Positions 49,815-61,899 are shown, counted from the first letter of the stretch. The stretch is 64,000 bases of DNA from Rhizophagus clarus (GCA_015698045.1 BLAL01000018.1:1178001-1242000), one strand, 5' to 3'. The notes: generated by a model from the sequence alone, not told the origin. Numbers and translations are program-made.

Positions 49815-50850
49815 CATGATCTAATTGTTAACAATACTTTCATTACTAGCATCATCTGTTATTTAAAATAAAATAAATAGAATTAATAAAAAATTAAGCA
49901 ATTATAATACATAGTTAGCAAATAAATATCACCTTTTAATTGTAATAATGAGCTAGAAACTTTTAAACCAACTCTTGACTATCTATAAGATAATAAAATT
50001 AGTAATTATAAAATTGATAGAAAAAGTTAAAATTTTAAATATAATCAGCAATATCTCATTATCAAGATGAATTAACAGGTTTTATTAATTTATTAAATGT
50101 AAATAATCCATTAGTATATATTGCAACAGGATTTTTTTTGTACAAAGTTGAAATATTTGGTATTTCTTTGTCAGCTTTTCTAATGCTGCCTTAACTTCTT
50201 TTCCCTTATAACCATATTCCTCTTTTTCTTGATAACCTTCTTTATTAAACAATTATTCCAAAATACATTATCCAAATAATTCATTGACAGTTGGTCTTTT
50301 ATTTGAAACATTTATCCCTTAAACTGTAAGAATTAAAATTAATTATAAAGATTTTTGAATTTTTAAGTTATCTTAAGATCTTGTGATCATAGAAAGATGA
50401 AATTTAGTTTGTTGGATTTCTCTCATTAAGATGCATCTGATTGTGGTAATAGAATCATATCTGTAAAATCGGTAGATAAAATGTTACATTTATTTGTAGA
50501 TTTCTTAGATAATAAAAAATATAATGCCGCATAATGTTTATAGAAAGATGGATTTTATTTTATCAGATTCTTCTCATTGAGACACATCAAATGGTGGTAA
50601 TTTTATGCAGTAGATAAAAAAGATATTTCAATTTAAAGAATTTAAGCTTCTATTTGTAATAATTTGTAAGACATTTCCTTTTAAAAATCATTAATCAAAT
50701 TGAGCTTTTTTTTTCAATTTTTACTGAAAAAAAACATCATAGAATTATTACAAAAATTTTATTTTATTTAAGTCTATTACATATGTCCAATGCTAAGCTA
50801 GTATCATGTTTACTGTTATAAAAAGTCGTTTCCAGATGATAATGCTACAA
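49815..50850 (-). pseudogene. Decayed kinase copy, C-terminal half with insertion
   Basis: Blocks equivalent to the last exons and C-terminus of the kinase at 44248 are present: DDAS.., FKSSLLQL.., YKGKEVKAALEK, KRPTVNE. A fragment like ALSSGN..VSLALDIC (decayed) lies beyond a roughly 430-bp insertion at 50335-50760. The insertion contains a two-copy direct repeat (ATAGAAAGATG followed by TTCTCTCATT/TTCTCATTGAGA and TGGTAAT). Many stops and shifts are present. Confidence 0.75.
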
Positions 50851-50870
50851 TAATTAGTCCTTATTGTATA

Positions 50871-51190
50871 AGTCCGGGTTGGTTCTGTCTCTGGAATTTG
50901 GACACTATAAAAAAGAATGAAACGTTAAAATCGTTTCTCAATTATAAAACAAATAGTTCTTCCACATTACCTTTATTGCGTAAGTCCAGGTTCATCCTAT
51001 TCTCCAAGAATCCAGAATGCTACAAAAAAAGAAATAAATGTAAAAAAAACGTTTCTAAATTGAAAAAACACAATCATTCTACAAGTCCGGGTTCGTTCTA
51101 TTCCCAAGAAACCGCATCTACAAAGAAAGAAGAAAGGAATATTAAAAAACGTTTCTTAATTTCAAACTATATAACCCCCCTCAAAGCGTC
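50871..51190. repeat. Three tandem units of about 105 bp with an open frame
   Basis: Units start at AGTCC near 50871, 50983 and 51084 (GTCCGGGTTSGTTCTRTT type, then an A-rich part and AACGTTTCT). A plus-strand frame of 108 residues (50898-51224) stays open across them and is Lys/Ser/Asn-rich. I regard it as repeat-derived unless expression is shown. Confidence 0.55.
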
Positions 51191-51224
51191 AGGATTTGTG
51201 ACACCTGTAATATCAATTACCTGA

Positions 51225-52749
51225 TATACGCATATGTCTTGAACGCAATAGAAGGTAAATAAACATCCTTTATATGCAATATTTTTTATAATTATTCGGC
51301 TTAGGAAAACCGAAAAATGCCATACAATCTATTATTAAAACGCATAACTTTTTTTTATTAAAACACTAGAATTAAAACGCATTAGGAAAAAACGTTAAAT
51401 AGCATTTTTTTTTTAATTGATTAAATAAAAAATTTTAAATAAAAATTTTTTTTAATAAGTAAACTTTTTTTTAATTCGTTTAATAACAAACGTTAAGTTG
51501 AATAACAAAAAATGTTTATTCAGTGTCCATTTTCGCATTAATATTATCTGGACAATGTTTTATAAAATCAACATATAATGAATTCTTTTTTTTAACTTTT
51601 AATAACTTTTTTTTAATTCGTTTTGTTTTCTTAAAAAACGTTTAGTATTTATTTAATAAAATAAAATTTAAAAGCCACAGTCTGTTTAATATTTTATTTA
51701 AAATGCGTTTTAATAAAAAAAACTGTTAAATCATTTATATAAAAGTAATATGTAATATTTTTAATATTTTTAAGAACCACTTTTTTATCAAAACGTTTTT
51801 GTTTTATAAATATTTGATACAAATTTATTGACCTATTACCTTTATAAATGTAAAGTTGATAATATTAACTATATGATAGTAATGATACACATATTCTTAA
51901 TTTGCTATAAATAAATTTATTATTTTAAAGTATGTGTAATACTTGGGGGACGAAGTCCCCCGAAAACCGCATATTCTAGTTATACAGTAAAAGATTGCTA
52001 AAGCAATATCGGTTTCGGTACTAAATTCATATCAGTATGGAAAAATAGTTAGGAATGTTACAAAAAAAAAAAATAAAATTTACGTAAAAAAATTTTTACC
52101 TTTGGACCGGCTTCTCGGTACAATAATAATAAAAATAATGTGACGATATGAAAGTATAAAGTAAAAAGGATTTTTTTTAATACGTAATCATGAGTTTTAG
52201 GATCTTCTCAAGTCAATGTTTGATCATTCATATTACCCTGTGAGGCTGTGACAAATAGTTATGTGACGAATAAATTTTTACACCCCCTTAACTGTTAAGA
52301 TATAAATAGGAAAAGTGGAAAATTAGGGTGTGATATAAAGAGTGACAAATTTTAAGGTCACGTAAATGAACACGGCTTTCAGATGTCCCCCGATCTTAGC
52401 AGGACCTCCAAAGTTTCTGGTATATCACAACCAAAAAAGGGCATACTTTGCAAGTGTTTTATGACCCTTTATTGGCTAATTTATTTTGCTGATACTGTGC
52501 ATTGTGTAATGCTTGCTTTAGTTAAATAATTTCGGATTTGATCATCATTTCATTTTGCGGTTAATCGGATTACTTACATTTTTCCGTGAATGGCTCGTGA
52601 ATAGGTTCATTTTTACCAAAATTTTATAATAATATAATTATCAAAACTGCTGCTGATCTTGTAATCTTCCATCGGCAGAAAGAATTTGTGTAATACCTGC
52701 CTTTTCGGATTTGATCATTTCATTTTGTGGATCATCAGGTACTTGAGAG
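51225..52749. other. Gene-free; possible Helitron-like 3' end
   Basis: A GC-rich hairpin (GGGGGACGAAGTCCCCC) at about 51944-51961 is followed about 14 bp on by CTAGT, the usual order at a Helitron 3' terminus (hairpin then CTRRT). Upstream, 51330-51720 holds repeated AAAACGCAT/AACGTT words. No Rep/helicase frame and no certain 5' end are seen. Confidence 0.3.
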
Positions 52750-52759
52750 TATATATAAA
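52750..52759 (+). promoter_or_regulatory. TATA box of the aspartyl protease gene
   Basis: TATATATAAA lies 98 bp upstream of the ATG at 52857. Confidence 0.6.
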
Positions 52760-52856
52760 TGAAGCAAGAAAACAATTTCTTTTTGGTATAATCATTCATT
52801 TAAGATATTTTATCTTTTCAATCTCAAAACTAATCTTAATTCACCACTAATTCACC

Positions 52857-54069
52857 ATGCAAGCTTTGCATATATTTATGCTTGTAATAGCATTTTTTCT
52901 ATTTGTTGATGCGCTACCTCACGCAAAACCTAAAATTCATACGATTCCTCTAAAGAAAAGATTAATCAATAGTCGCAGATTGGGTCGACGAGCAACCCAA
53001 AACGTGAAAGTACAACAACAACAACCAGACATTGCATATTTTGGAGAAATTTCTTTCGGTGATGAAGAATCGGCCCAAAAATTTGATATACAGTTCGATA
53101 CAGGATCAGCTGATTTATTCGTTATATCTATAGATTGTAATTCACCCGCATGTGAACAAAAGCTTAAATATGATCAAAACAAAGATAAAGATTTTAAACC
53201 ACTCGAAAAAAATTTTAAAGCCAATTATGATAGAGGATCAGCATCAGGAGTATCAGGAACGACCACTATCGAAATCGATGGTGGTTTTCTAGTGGATGAC
53301 CAAGAGTTTGGATTGGTTAACAATCTTTCTGACGATTTTGGACGCGACGAATATGATGGCATAATGGGGATGGCACTTAGCTCAGCAAGTGAAAACAATC
53401 AAATTACACCAATCACAAAACTTATAAATAGCAATTTACTTAGTGCACCACAATTCTCTTTCATGCTTGGGAGAAATGCAGATAATAAAGAAAGCGAATT
53501 AACGATTGGTGGTAGTAATCCAGCAAGATATGATGTTAATTCAGTTACTTGGTCAGATCTGGTGGATAATAATCGGGGTCATTGGCTTATTCCTCTCGAC
53601 GACTGCATTGTTAATAATCAAGAATTAGGATTCCAAAATCGTAATGGAAACATTGACACTGGGACCACGCTAATAATTGTGCCACTTGCCGATGCTCGAG
53701 CAATTTATGGTAAAATGCAAGACGTTATGGAGCGAGACAACGGGCATTTCTATTTACCTTGTGAGAGCCAAAATGTAGTTGGCCTGAAATTCAAAGGTGT
53801 AACTTGGAATATTGATATTAGAGATCTTTTAATCAAAGATGGTGATGAATGCTATGGAGCGATAATAGGAGACGATGATACTGGTAACTATTATACTTTT
53901 TTTAATATATTTTATAACTGTTAATGAAGATATTTTTTTTAAAGGTGTACTTTTTTTAACTCCTTTAGGATCAGACACAGAATGGGTTATTGGCGATACT
54001 TTTTTAAAGAATGTATACAGCATCTTTGATCAAGGAAAATTACAGGTCGGATTTGGTAAATTATTATAA
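52857..54069 (+). CDS. Secreted pepsin-like aspartyl protease (family A1)
   Basis: Two exons (52857-53883, 53969-54069; intron GTAACT..TTTAG) give 375 residues. A signal peptide (MQALHIFMLVIAFFLFVDAL) is followed by a basic propeptide with KKR and GRR sites. The catalytic Asp motifs are DTGSADLF (D81; Ala replaces the common second Ser) and DTGTTLI (D267). A flap Tyr lies in ANYDRGSASG (Y124). A paired-Cys loop (DCNSPACE) follows the first Asp, as in rhizopuspepsin-type enzymes. The C-terminal WVIGDTFLKNVYSIFD is the conserved strand. It is extracellular or vacuolar, and likely auto-activated at acid pH. No GPI signal is seen. Confidence 0.92.
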
Positions 54070-55757
54070 TACCACGGTTTTGGGACGTTTAATAAGCGAC
54101 CCGGTAAATTTGTCTAACTTATACTGTATATATACTGTATATATACAAACGTTAAGATTATTTAAAGAATGTTGTTTACACTATTATTGCTTTATAAGAT
54201 AGACGTATTTTAGTAAAACTTATTTCACGTCTATCCGTGGTTTGACGATATGAAAATTTCGAGATTTCTTATTTAAATAACCTATTATGAATTATAATCA
54301 GAATTAAACATGTTGCTCAGTTATTTTGCAACATTTTGCAGTAAAAAAAAAAATAAATTGATTTATTGAATTTATTATAATAAATTTACATAAATATGTA
54401 TCATGCTATAAAATTATGCTATTTTAATAAAGAAAACTCGGTACACAAATTCACAATTATTGTTCAAATCTGAGAAATCTATATAAATAAACTTTCCCAG
54501 GATATTGATATATCCAGATTTTAAATAATCTAATTTTACTGGATTACATGGATATGGTTTGCCTGCCGCTTTACACATATATCGCCCATATTCTGAAAGT
54601 TATCCCAGTTGCAATAGTTTTCTTTGTCAATATGGTAATAATCATGATTCCATCGATATCATATAAGACCAATCTAAATTATAATATATATGTATATATG
54701 CAACGATTCTATGGCCCTGCTGATATAATATATTCTAAGAGCAACTATATACTTTAATCCTTTTTATAATATTTTATGATATTATGAATATACAAAAACA
54801 ATAAAAAACTAAATAATTGAATCCCATAAGAATATAGTTTATATCTTCATAAAGTATTGTATTCTTGTATATTATAATATTATAAATATATTGTAAAAAA
54901 TATTTTTAAAAATAACTTATTCTTGTAAAAATATTATATTCATATTGTAAACATATTTTTAAAGATTCGTAAAAATAACTTGTTATACCGTAAAAATATT
55001 ATATAAATATTGTAAGCATATTTTTAAAAATTCAGAAAATAACTTGTTATATCATATTATAGAAATATTATAGAAATAACTCATTATACTGTAAAAATGA
55101 TTTATTATATTGTAAAAAGATTGATAATAAATATTATTATGATTTATATTTCGAATTTTATTGCAAATAAAGTAAATATTTTTTTTTTTAATTTTACATA
55201 AAATAAAATAGAAATTTTTGTTGAATTATCTCTGACATCATTATCGAAATAATATAATTGTTATTCAGCTATTATTTCAATACTAAATGATCGAGAAACA
55301 AATTGCTCTGAAACAAATTATCCTTGTAGAATAATTACATTTTCAATTTTTTTTTTTTAATTTGCGTGCCATTACAACTAAATCCATCTAAATAATGATA
55401 GGTATTGTTTTAAGCAGAAATATTACGACTCACATTTTTATATAGTGACAGAATATTGTTTATTGAATATACTAAATATATCATTATAATACACGATAAT
55501 TATTTGATATTTCTTTTATTTCCCATTTTAAATTTTAAAAAATATTAATAAAAAATAAAAATATAGCCATTATCAGAAATGTATCATCGACTCATTGAAT
55601 AAAAAAATGGTTTCAAATTATGCACGAGTGTGTACAAATAAAATAAACAAAAATATTAGTATGCGACACTCTGCGCAGTCTATTTACTTTATTTACTTAT
55701 ACGGAAAAATGGCTGAAGTAACATATCACTATATAAAGTTAGTAATAGATTTATATT
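54070..55757. other. AT-rich gene-free stretch
   Basis: At 54850-55130 imperfect repeats of TTGTAAAAATATTATA..AATAACTTGTTATA type occur. No gene is seen. Confidence 0.5.
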
Positions 55758-56390
55758 TATAGTATGGCCTGCCGTAGACACAGAAAGATTAATCATAAAT
55801 TATCAAGCGCATAATGAGTTTTTACCATGTGACATATAATAACATGGTAAAAAATTATTATCCAGATAGTAAAAAATTATCATCATGATGGTAAAAAATT
55901 ATCATTCAGATAATAATAAACCATCATCCGCTTGATGATTTTTTACCATGTGATAAATAATAACATGGTAAAAAATTATCATGTGTCACTTTTCCATATT
56001 TGTTCAAATTCAAATTTTTTTTCATCTCAATTTAGAAGAATCAAAAATTTACCAATTTTCGGATCCCCCCAAAAATTCCTTAATTCAGATTTAGAAATTC
56101 CGGGTTATCCAGAAAAATATTTTTTTTTTTCAAAATCAAAATGCTACCAATTAACCAACTTATGAACCATTAATACTTAAGTTTCTTCCTAATATTTTGT
56201 AATAAATTGTTACATTAATTGTATAATTTTATCATATTTGCATTTAAAAAACGTAATTAATATTTAAATTAAATTACATGTACATGACGGACAAATGCAA
56301 CAAATAAAAATATTCGTAACAAATATAAAACTATTGGAAATCGGAATAAATTTTTAAAAAATGTTTCTTTTCAGAGGTAATATAGTAAAT

Positions 56391-57204
56391 ATGTAGTGTA
56401 TAGTTGGCCTTGTATGTAGCGTAGGGCATGTTTATTTCTATACATGTATGTACGAATGATATAATAGCACATATGTATTTTTTTCCAAATATGACTATGA
56501 TACATTAATAAACAGAATAAACGCTTGTTAATAACACGCACATCTCTATTATATCTACTCTTCTCTTTTAAAATCTGTCTTTTTTTTTTTTTAAAAAAAA
56601 AAATAACACGTTCATAATATATCAACAACGGATAATATGATCTTTTCAGATATTGAAACTATATCCGAAGTTGAAACTATATCAGAGAGTGATCCCTCTG
56701 AAGTTTTAGACGAACAGGTTATCTAATAAAAAATAAAAAATTTTAAACCTTTAATAAAATAATGCATGTTTTTAATAACCATTTGATATTTTTAGAGCTT
56801 TAATGAAGATGGAGAAATCGAACAAGTATCTTTTTTTTACAAAATTTCTCTCAGTTACAGAAGTTATACACTCAGCTTTTCCAGTTGAATATTCGAAGAC
56901 TTCACCTCAAAGAGTGGCAACTATTTTTAACATTTTGGGCTGGAATAATTGTTTATTAAATGATTAAGGGCAAGTTTTATTGATTATCTAAATTTCTTTA
57001 TTATTTATTAGACTCAATATTCTACTAATAGGAGTGGTGGTGCTGGATCAATTCAGGATTGTCCTTTTTTTGGTGTACTGGAGTACGTAAAATTTTAGTG
57101 ACTATACATATATGGAACTCGAACGTCTTTTAACCATACATGTATGATAACAATTTGAACCATACACACCCTACACTACATATATGACCGATCATACACT
57201 ACAT
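56391..57204. mobile_element. Nested TIR element inside the 3.4-kb element
   Basis: ATGTAGTGTAT followed by GGCC..GTATGTAGCGTAGGG at 56391-56435 is mirrored by CCCTACACTACATATATG and ATACACTACAT at 57167-57204. TACATGTATG words follow inward on both sides. The length is about 814 bp. Confidence 0.6.
56637..57097 (+). pseudogene. Possible gene fragment in the nested element
   Basis: The ATG at 56637 opens an acidic segment (MIFSDIETISEVETISESD) ending DEQ at a GT donor (56718). An exon-like SFNEDGEIEQ follows at 56796. An overlapping frame from 56803 reads KFLSVTEVIHSAFPVEYSKT, then SPQRVATIFNILGWNN to a stop. A further block (from 57012) reads TQYSTNRSGGAGSIQDCPFF. All blocks are protein-like and flanked by splice-like sites, but no consistent full gene can be assembled. 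The family is not recognised. Confidence 0.35.
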
Positions 57205-57326
57205 GTTTTTGAAACCCCCCTTTTCAGATTAGTATTTTTTGTAACTGAAAATGAAGCTAAACCTCTTTTTACATAAATTATTTTATAACTAGGGTATGGT
57301 CACCATTGTATAAAGTCAGATAGTAA

Positions 57327-57447
57327 TGTAGTAAAAAATTATGTCAATTTATGAGAATTTTTTATTTTTCAATGTCAAACAATAAATTTGCATAATTATG
57401 ATGAAACAATATAGACAGATTCATAATTTTTTATTACTACCATTACA
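57327..57447. repeat. Small inverted repeat
   Basis: GTAATGTAGTAAAAAATTATG at its left edge pairs with CATAATTTTTTATTACTACC on the right. It may be a MITE of about 120 bp. Confidence 0.45.
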
Positions 57448-58244
57448 TGTAAATTGATTACATGATTCCGATAGTGTTAAAATGTAGATAAATTGGATAT
57501 GTTGGATATATCTAACATATTGAATACATCCAACATATTAGTTATATTCATTAGTATTAATAAAAGTATTTATTATACTGTATAAAGAAACAAAAATATT
57601 GTAAAAATCTATGGAATCAGTTTTCTAGAATAAAAAAATTCTTTTTCACGCCTAGAATAATTTATTTTATATCTTGCACCTGATAATAAAATTTTAATTC
57701 ATATCTATATCCTTAATAAATATAAAAATTTTCATCTCTGTCAACACTTTCAATTCTCTTTCTTAAGAGCAACTATAAATAATTATTAAAACAACCTATC
57801 TTTACGCAACAAAATAAAAATTTTTTTGAGAAAAGGGCTTTTATGTGAAAAAAAGATTATCGCCCTAACTAATTAAGTTAGACTATTAAAATCGTAGGTT
57901 AGTTTTAAATTAAACCTTTTAAGAAAAATCTATGCAAATATAAACCTGTTTTTTGATTACTAATAGTTATACAGTTGAACCATAAATCAATTATTGCGAT
58001 CATACTGATCAACAATTACGACAATAAATGCGATAACACAATTACATCATAAAAAATTTTCTTGATTTTTTTTTGTGTGAAAAAATTTATTTATTTATTA
58101 TGAAAAAAGTTTATTTAAAAAAAATTGTTGTAAATACAAATGTAAAAAAAAGAGAAATAAAAAATTTAATAAATAAATTTTATTGTAATTATTAATATGA
58201 AAGAAATAAAGCAATTTTATTAAATTTAATGTGTATAATTAAGG

Positions 58245-58440
58245 ATTATTTCTTAAAATATCAGCTATAAATTGTACGGACTTATTATATACATTAATTC
58301 CATATCCTTCTCTATCTCCTTCTAAAGGATTAACGCGAGATTGAAATAAAATTTTTTGGAACGCTACTGATGCTCTTTTTCATAGAGAAGGGTTGGATTT
58401 CAGTTTATTTGGAGCATTATTAATACTTTTTTCTTTTTTA
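58245..58440 (-). pseudogene. Unrecognised coding remnant in the 3.4-kb element
   Basis: The minus strand reads KKEKSINNAPNKLKSNPSL, a TGA, KRASVAFQKILFQSRVNPLE and DREGYGINVYNKSVQFIADI, ending LRNNP and a stop. One in-frame stop interrupts about 65 codons. It may be the C-terminus of a protein once carried by the element. No family is recognised. Confidence 0.5.
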
Positions 58441-59298
58441 GGAAAAGGTTAGATTTAAATCGTAAGTAAAAAATAAAGGTTCAAAATTATTTTATTTTCT
58501 TTTAGTTTTGCAAATATTACTAAGTTATTTATAGTTCTGCGTGGGCAACTATTATAACTGAATAATATTTTTATTTTTATTTTTGTTATGTAAAGGGTTT
58601 CAGATTCATTCTAATGCAAAAAACAATTTATCTGGCTCAATAGTTATTTTTTTTTATGAATATTTTTTATTCGTTGCATTTTTGTCCACCCTGCACGTAC
58701 GATTTAATTGTAAGATTGAAACATTTTTTTAAAAGCAACATACCAATTTATTATGTAATAACCTGTACAGCGTGATGAAATTGAAAAAATTTTTTTTGGA
58801 TATCCTGAAAAATCGATAAATTTCTTTAAATTTCTAAATTTGAATGAAAAATTTTTTGGGGAATCCAAAAAATCGGTAAATTTTTGATTCTTCTAAATTA
58901 GGACGAAAAAAATTTGAATTTGAGCAGATATAGAAAGTGACCTACATGATGGTTTTTTACCATGTTATTATTTATCACATGGTAAAAAATCATCATGCGG
59001 ATGATGATTTATTATTATCTCAATGATAATTTTTTACCATCATGATGGTAATTTTTTACTATCTGGATGATAATTTTTTACCATGTTATTATATGTCACA
59101 TGGTAAAGAATTATTATGCGCTTAATAATTTATGATTAATCTTTTTGTAACTATGGCACCCCATATTATAGTACCAATCTTTTAAACAATTTCTAAAAAA
59201 GGATATGGATCGAAACAATATTAAAAAGTGAAACAATGCGATGCAAATTTTAATGATGATAGATATTTTAAGCCTCTAAAATTTGCTTGTTCGATTTA

Positions 59299-59370
59299 TC
59301 ATAAATATGTTTAGTTTCGCTTTGTAAAATTTCATCATCATCAAAACAAAAAACAAATCAAACTAATCAA
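59299..59370 (+). promoter_or_regulatory. Promoter region of CaaX peptide gene 1
   Basis: ATAAATAT at about 59301 is followed by TTTCGCTTTGTAAAATTTCA and TCATCATCAAAAC. The same order (TATAAATA, TTTCG..TTGCAAAACTTC, TTCATCAAA) precedes copy 2 at 60672. Copy 3 has TATAAATATA 130 bp upstream. Confidence 0.55.
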
Positions 59371-59432
59371 ATTATCAAGTAAATCAAGCAAATAAATTCC
59401 CGAAAACCTTCCTCAAATAACTTTAAACAAAA

Positions 59433-59531
59433 ATGAATCCAACAACCATTACCGTTAAATCAGTTGTTATTGTTGCTTCTGAAGTAACAGAAAAACCTCT
59501 CAAGCCTACAAATCAATGTTCTATAATGTAA
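59433..59531 (+). CDS. 32-residue CaaX-box micropeptide, copy 1
   Basis: The ORF is MNPTTITV, a VVIVASEVTE core and a C-terminal TNQCSIM. The last four residues, C-S-I-M, form a canonical prenylation (CaaX) box; X = Met favours farnesyltransferase. Two paralogs of exactly 32 residues (60834 and 63298) end the same way. Short precursors with a polar body and a terminal CaaX are the format of fungal a-factor-type lipopeptide pheromones. That role is inference: no mature-peptide processing site is evident. Substitutions between copies keep the CSIM, TT and VIVAS positions, suggesting selection. The shared promoter block supports real genes. Confidence 0.7.
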   Translation: MNPTTITVKSVVIVASEVTEKPLKPTNQCSIM

Positions 59532-60189
59532 AGGGAAAATTTTTATTGAAGACGGTGCAACGTGAACCGCTATTACAAACGACTTCAGTTGGCCTGGTGC
59601 TGCTCTGGTGTTATTATGATTATTATTTAAATATTCCTGACGGTTCTATAAAATCAATTAACTAAATTTCTTTATAATAATGTTAGTTGACTGTATTTTT
59701 TTTTTGTTTTAAAAAAAGTATCTTTATAACATTGTAATTTAAAAATTTTATTTTGTAATTTTGAATATCGACTTAATTTTTTTAATACTTGTATACAATT
59801 TTATTTTACTCATTTCCTAAATAATAAAATGAAATTTTTTTTTTTATTTTACGTAATTTACTAATTAAAAATTGTCCAAATGTCTTCGCTATTAACATGA
59901 TCTTTCTGCTGTGTTCCACATTTTAATTATCTTTCATTTATTAATAAAAGTGACGCCGAGTGATTTCTAATATTGTTTTGTAACGTACATTTAAGAAAAA
60001 AACTAATAAATTCTTTTGAAAGTTGAAAATTAAAATTAAAGGCTACACATTTTAAAAAAGTGTCCCGCAAATCCGCAAATCCGAACTATTTCAGTCAAAT
60101 AATTATAGATATTTAGTAACATGACATCACTGTTTGTCGATTTTAAAAATAGTAATACTATTGAAACGTCATATTAACAATGTAAAGCG
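59532..60189. other. Gene-free spacer
   Basis: Nothing is supported beyond the 3' flank of the micropeptide gene. Confidence 0.4.
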
Positions 60190-60610
60190 TATGGAAAGGA
60201 GATAATGGTGGAAAATAAATTAAGTTAGTAAGAAATGAAGAATATTAAACATGAACAATACGATATCTGGTATGTAAAAAGGAGATAATGGTAAAAATAA
60301 TACTATGTAAAAATAGGAAAAAATGAATTTATCAACGTGAGAATATTAAAAATGAACAATATTGACGTCGACGTCGTCATTATCTCCTTTTCTACGCTTG
60401 GTAAAGATAGTAAAAATAACCCACTATCAACGAATCAATATGAAAAATGAACGATACAATGCATAAAAAAGAGATATTGATGAGAATAAATGAAGCCATC
60501 AAAAGGAGAATATTAAAAATGAACAATGCATACGTAGAAAAGAAGATAATAGTGAAAAATGAATTAAGTAAAACAAAATTAGGAAAAGAGATAATGGCGA
60601 AAGATAATAA
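60190..60610. repeat. Diverged tandem repeat, units of about 100 bp
   Basis: Several copies of GAATATTAAAAATGAACAAT and AAAAGGAGATAATGGTGAAA are joined by variable spacers. One segment (about 60363-60400: GACGTCGACGTCGTC, ATTATCTCCTTTTCTAC) is inverted. It lies between micropeptide copies 1 and 2. Confidence 0.65.
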
Positions 60611-60671
60611 AATAAGATAGAGACAACCTATACTTTTATAATACGTCTAAAATTCGGTTTGTCCAAATTTA

Positions 60672-60740
60672 TTATAAATACACTGGTTTCGTCTTGCAAA
60701 ACTTCTTCATCAAAGCAAAAAAAAAAATCCATAAACAAAA
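60672..60740 (+). promoter_or_regulatory. Promoter region of CaaX peptide gene 2
   Basis: TTATAAATAC at 60672 is followed by GGTTTCGTCTTGCAAAACTT and CTTCATCAAAGC, aligned with the same block upstream of copy 1. Confidence 0.55.
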
Positions 60741-60833
60741 AATAAATCACACTAATAAAACAAATAAAATAAAAATAAATAAAACAAATCAATTCTCGAA
60801 AATCTTAAATAAAAAACGAATCTAGTAATTAAA

Positions 60834-60932
60834 ATGAACTCAACAACTGTCCCTGCTAAATCTATTGTCATTGTTGCTTCTGATGCAACAGAAAATCATA
60901 TTCAACCTACATCTATATGCTCTATAATGTAA
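60834..60932 (+). CDS. 32-residue CaaX-box micropeptide, copy 2
   Basis: MNSTTVPAKS, then IVIVASDATE, then a tail PTSICSIM. It has the same length and the same CSIM farnesylation-type box as copies 1 and 3. It is the most diverged of the three: S3 for P3, D17 for E17, and I28 just before the Cys. Substitutions without indels or stops suggest a maintained gene. It is preceded by the shared TATA/TTTCG/CATCAAA block and an A-rich leader. Prenylation should anchor it to membranes or mark it for export, as in a-factor-like peptides; this is inference. Confidence 0.7.
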   Translation: MNSTTVPAKSIVIVASDATENHIQPTSICSIM

Positions 60933-61760
60933 TGACTAATTGTTATTCCTCTCGAAGAACGATTCTACAATTGTTGATCTGACGCTATCACGAAGATCCA
61001 AATCTTTAACGGTCATATTAAAGCATACAATCCATAATTATAATTAATTCATCTATATATTTTTTCTTAAATTATTTTAAAGATCAATTTAGTTCGATGG
61101 ATTAAAATAATAGATACCGATTATTTTACTATATTGTAACAGCACTTATATTTTATTTTGTACGATCCTGTACTTTATTTTTTTCATTCTAGTTTTTTTC
61201 TTTGTGTTTTATTTTATTTTATTTTACTTTATTTTATTCTATCTTAACCAATATCTATTCAATTTTATTTTGTTTCATTTTTTTTTTTTCACAATGTCCA
61301 CCAAGTATCATTTTAAAGTTTGACTAAAATTTAATCGAAAATATTTTTAAGATACTATACAGACTTTTGATGTATCGAAATAAAACATATATTCTTTGGT
61401 AAATTATTTACGTTACACGATATAATTCTATTTATATGATGAGGCTGAATAATTTATCATTTCCGCCTTTATTATCATACTTTGAAATTTGTGATTTATA
61501 CTACAAAAATAAATTTATTACCATAACCGTATTTGTGCGAGCTTTGTACTAATTTAAAATTTGTAAGCGTATAAACGAATCATTAGATTGGACCTACATT
61601 TGATGCTAAACTAGATAAACGGAAGCCGTTGAAAGTCCGTTCCCATACAAAAAAATTGAAAGTATCAAATTCAGATATCCATAAACCGGTTCAGATCATC
61701 TTCTTGATTCTGATTTGAATTTATTGAATCAAATAATATTATATCTTACTTCAAAATTAT
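60933..61760. other. Gene-free stretch
   Basis: A TTTTATTTTAT microsatellite occurs at 61207-61240. No gene is seen. Confidence 0.4.
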
Positions 61761-61899
61761 TACCGTATATTGCCTAAATTATGCACCCTTTTTTTGCATT
61801 TAATGCCGGCCAAGGTCCTCATAATATTGGCCAAAATCGACATAATTCGGGCCAGGGGTGCTTATTTTCGGGGGTGCTTAATAACAGCAACATACGGTA
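61761..61899. mobile_element. MITE with TACCGTAT ends
   Basis: TACCGTATATTGC on the left and the complement TACCGTATGTTGC on the right are each followed by ..ATGCACCC/..AAGCACCC. They enclose a GC-richer core (GGCCAAGG, GGGCCAGGGGTGC). The length is 139 bp. Flanking TA/AT bases would fit a Tc1/mariner-type target, but this is not proven. Confidence 0.6.

Larger units (their letters stand above)
55758..59170. mobile_element. 3.4-kb DNA element with about 400-bp inverted ends
   Basis: The left end (TATAGTATGG.., AAAGATTAATCATAAATTAT, ..GCGCATAAT) from about 55758 to 56150 is repeated inverted at about 58775-59170. The ends carry several small palindromes of the type TTTTTACCATGT..ACATGGTAAAAA and TCATCATGATGG. 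The inner parts of both arms read TTTAGAAGAATCAAAAATTT, TTTTCGGAT and related words. Inside lie a nested TIR element, possible gene fragments and a minus-strand coding remnant. The superfamily is not identified; there is no visible transposase core. Confidence 0.75.
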
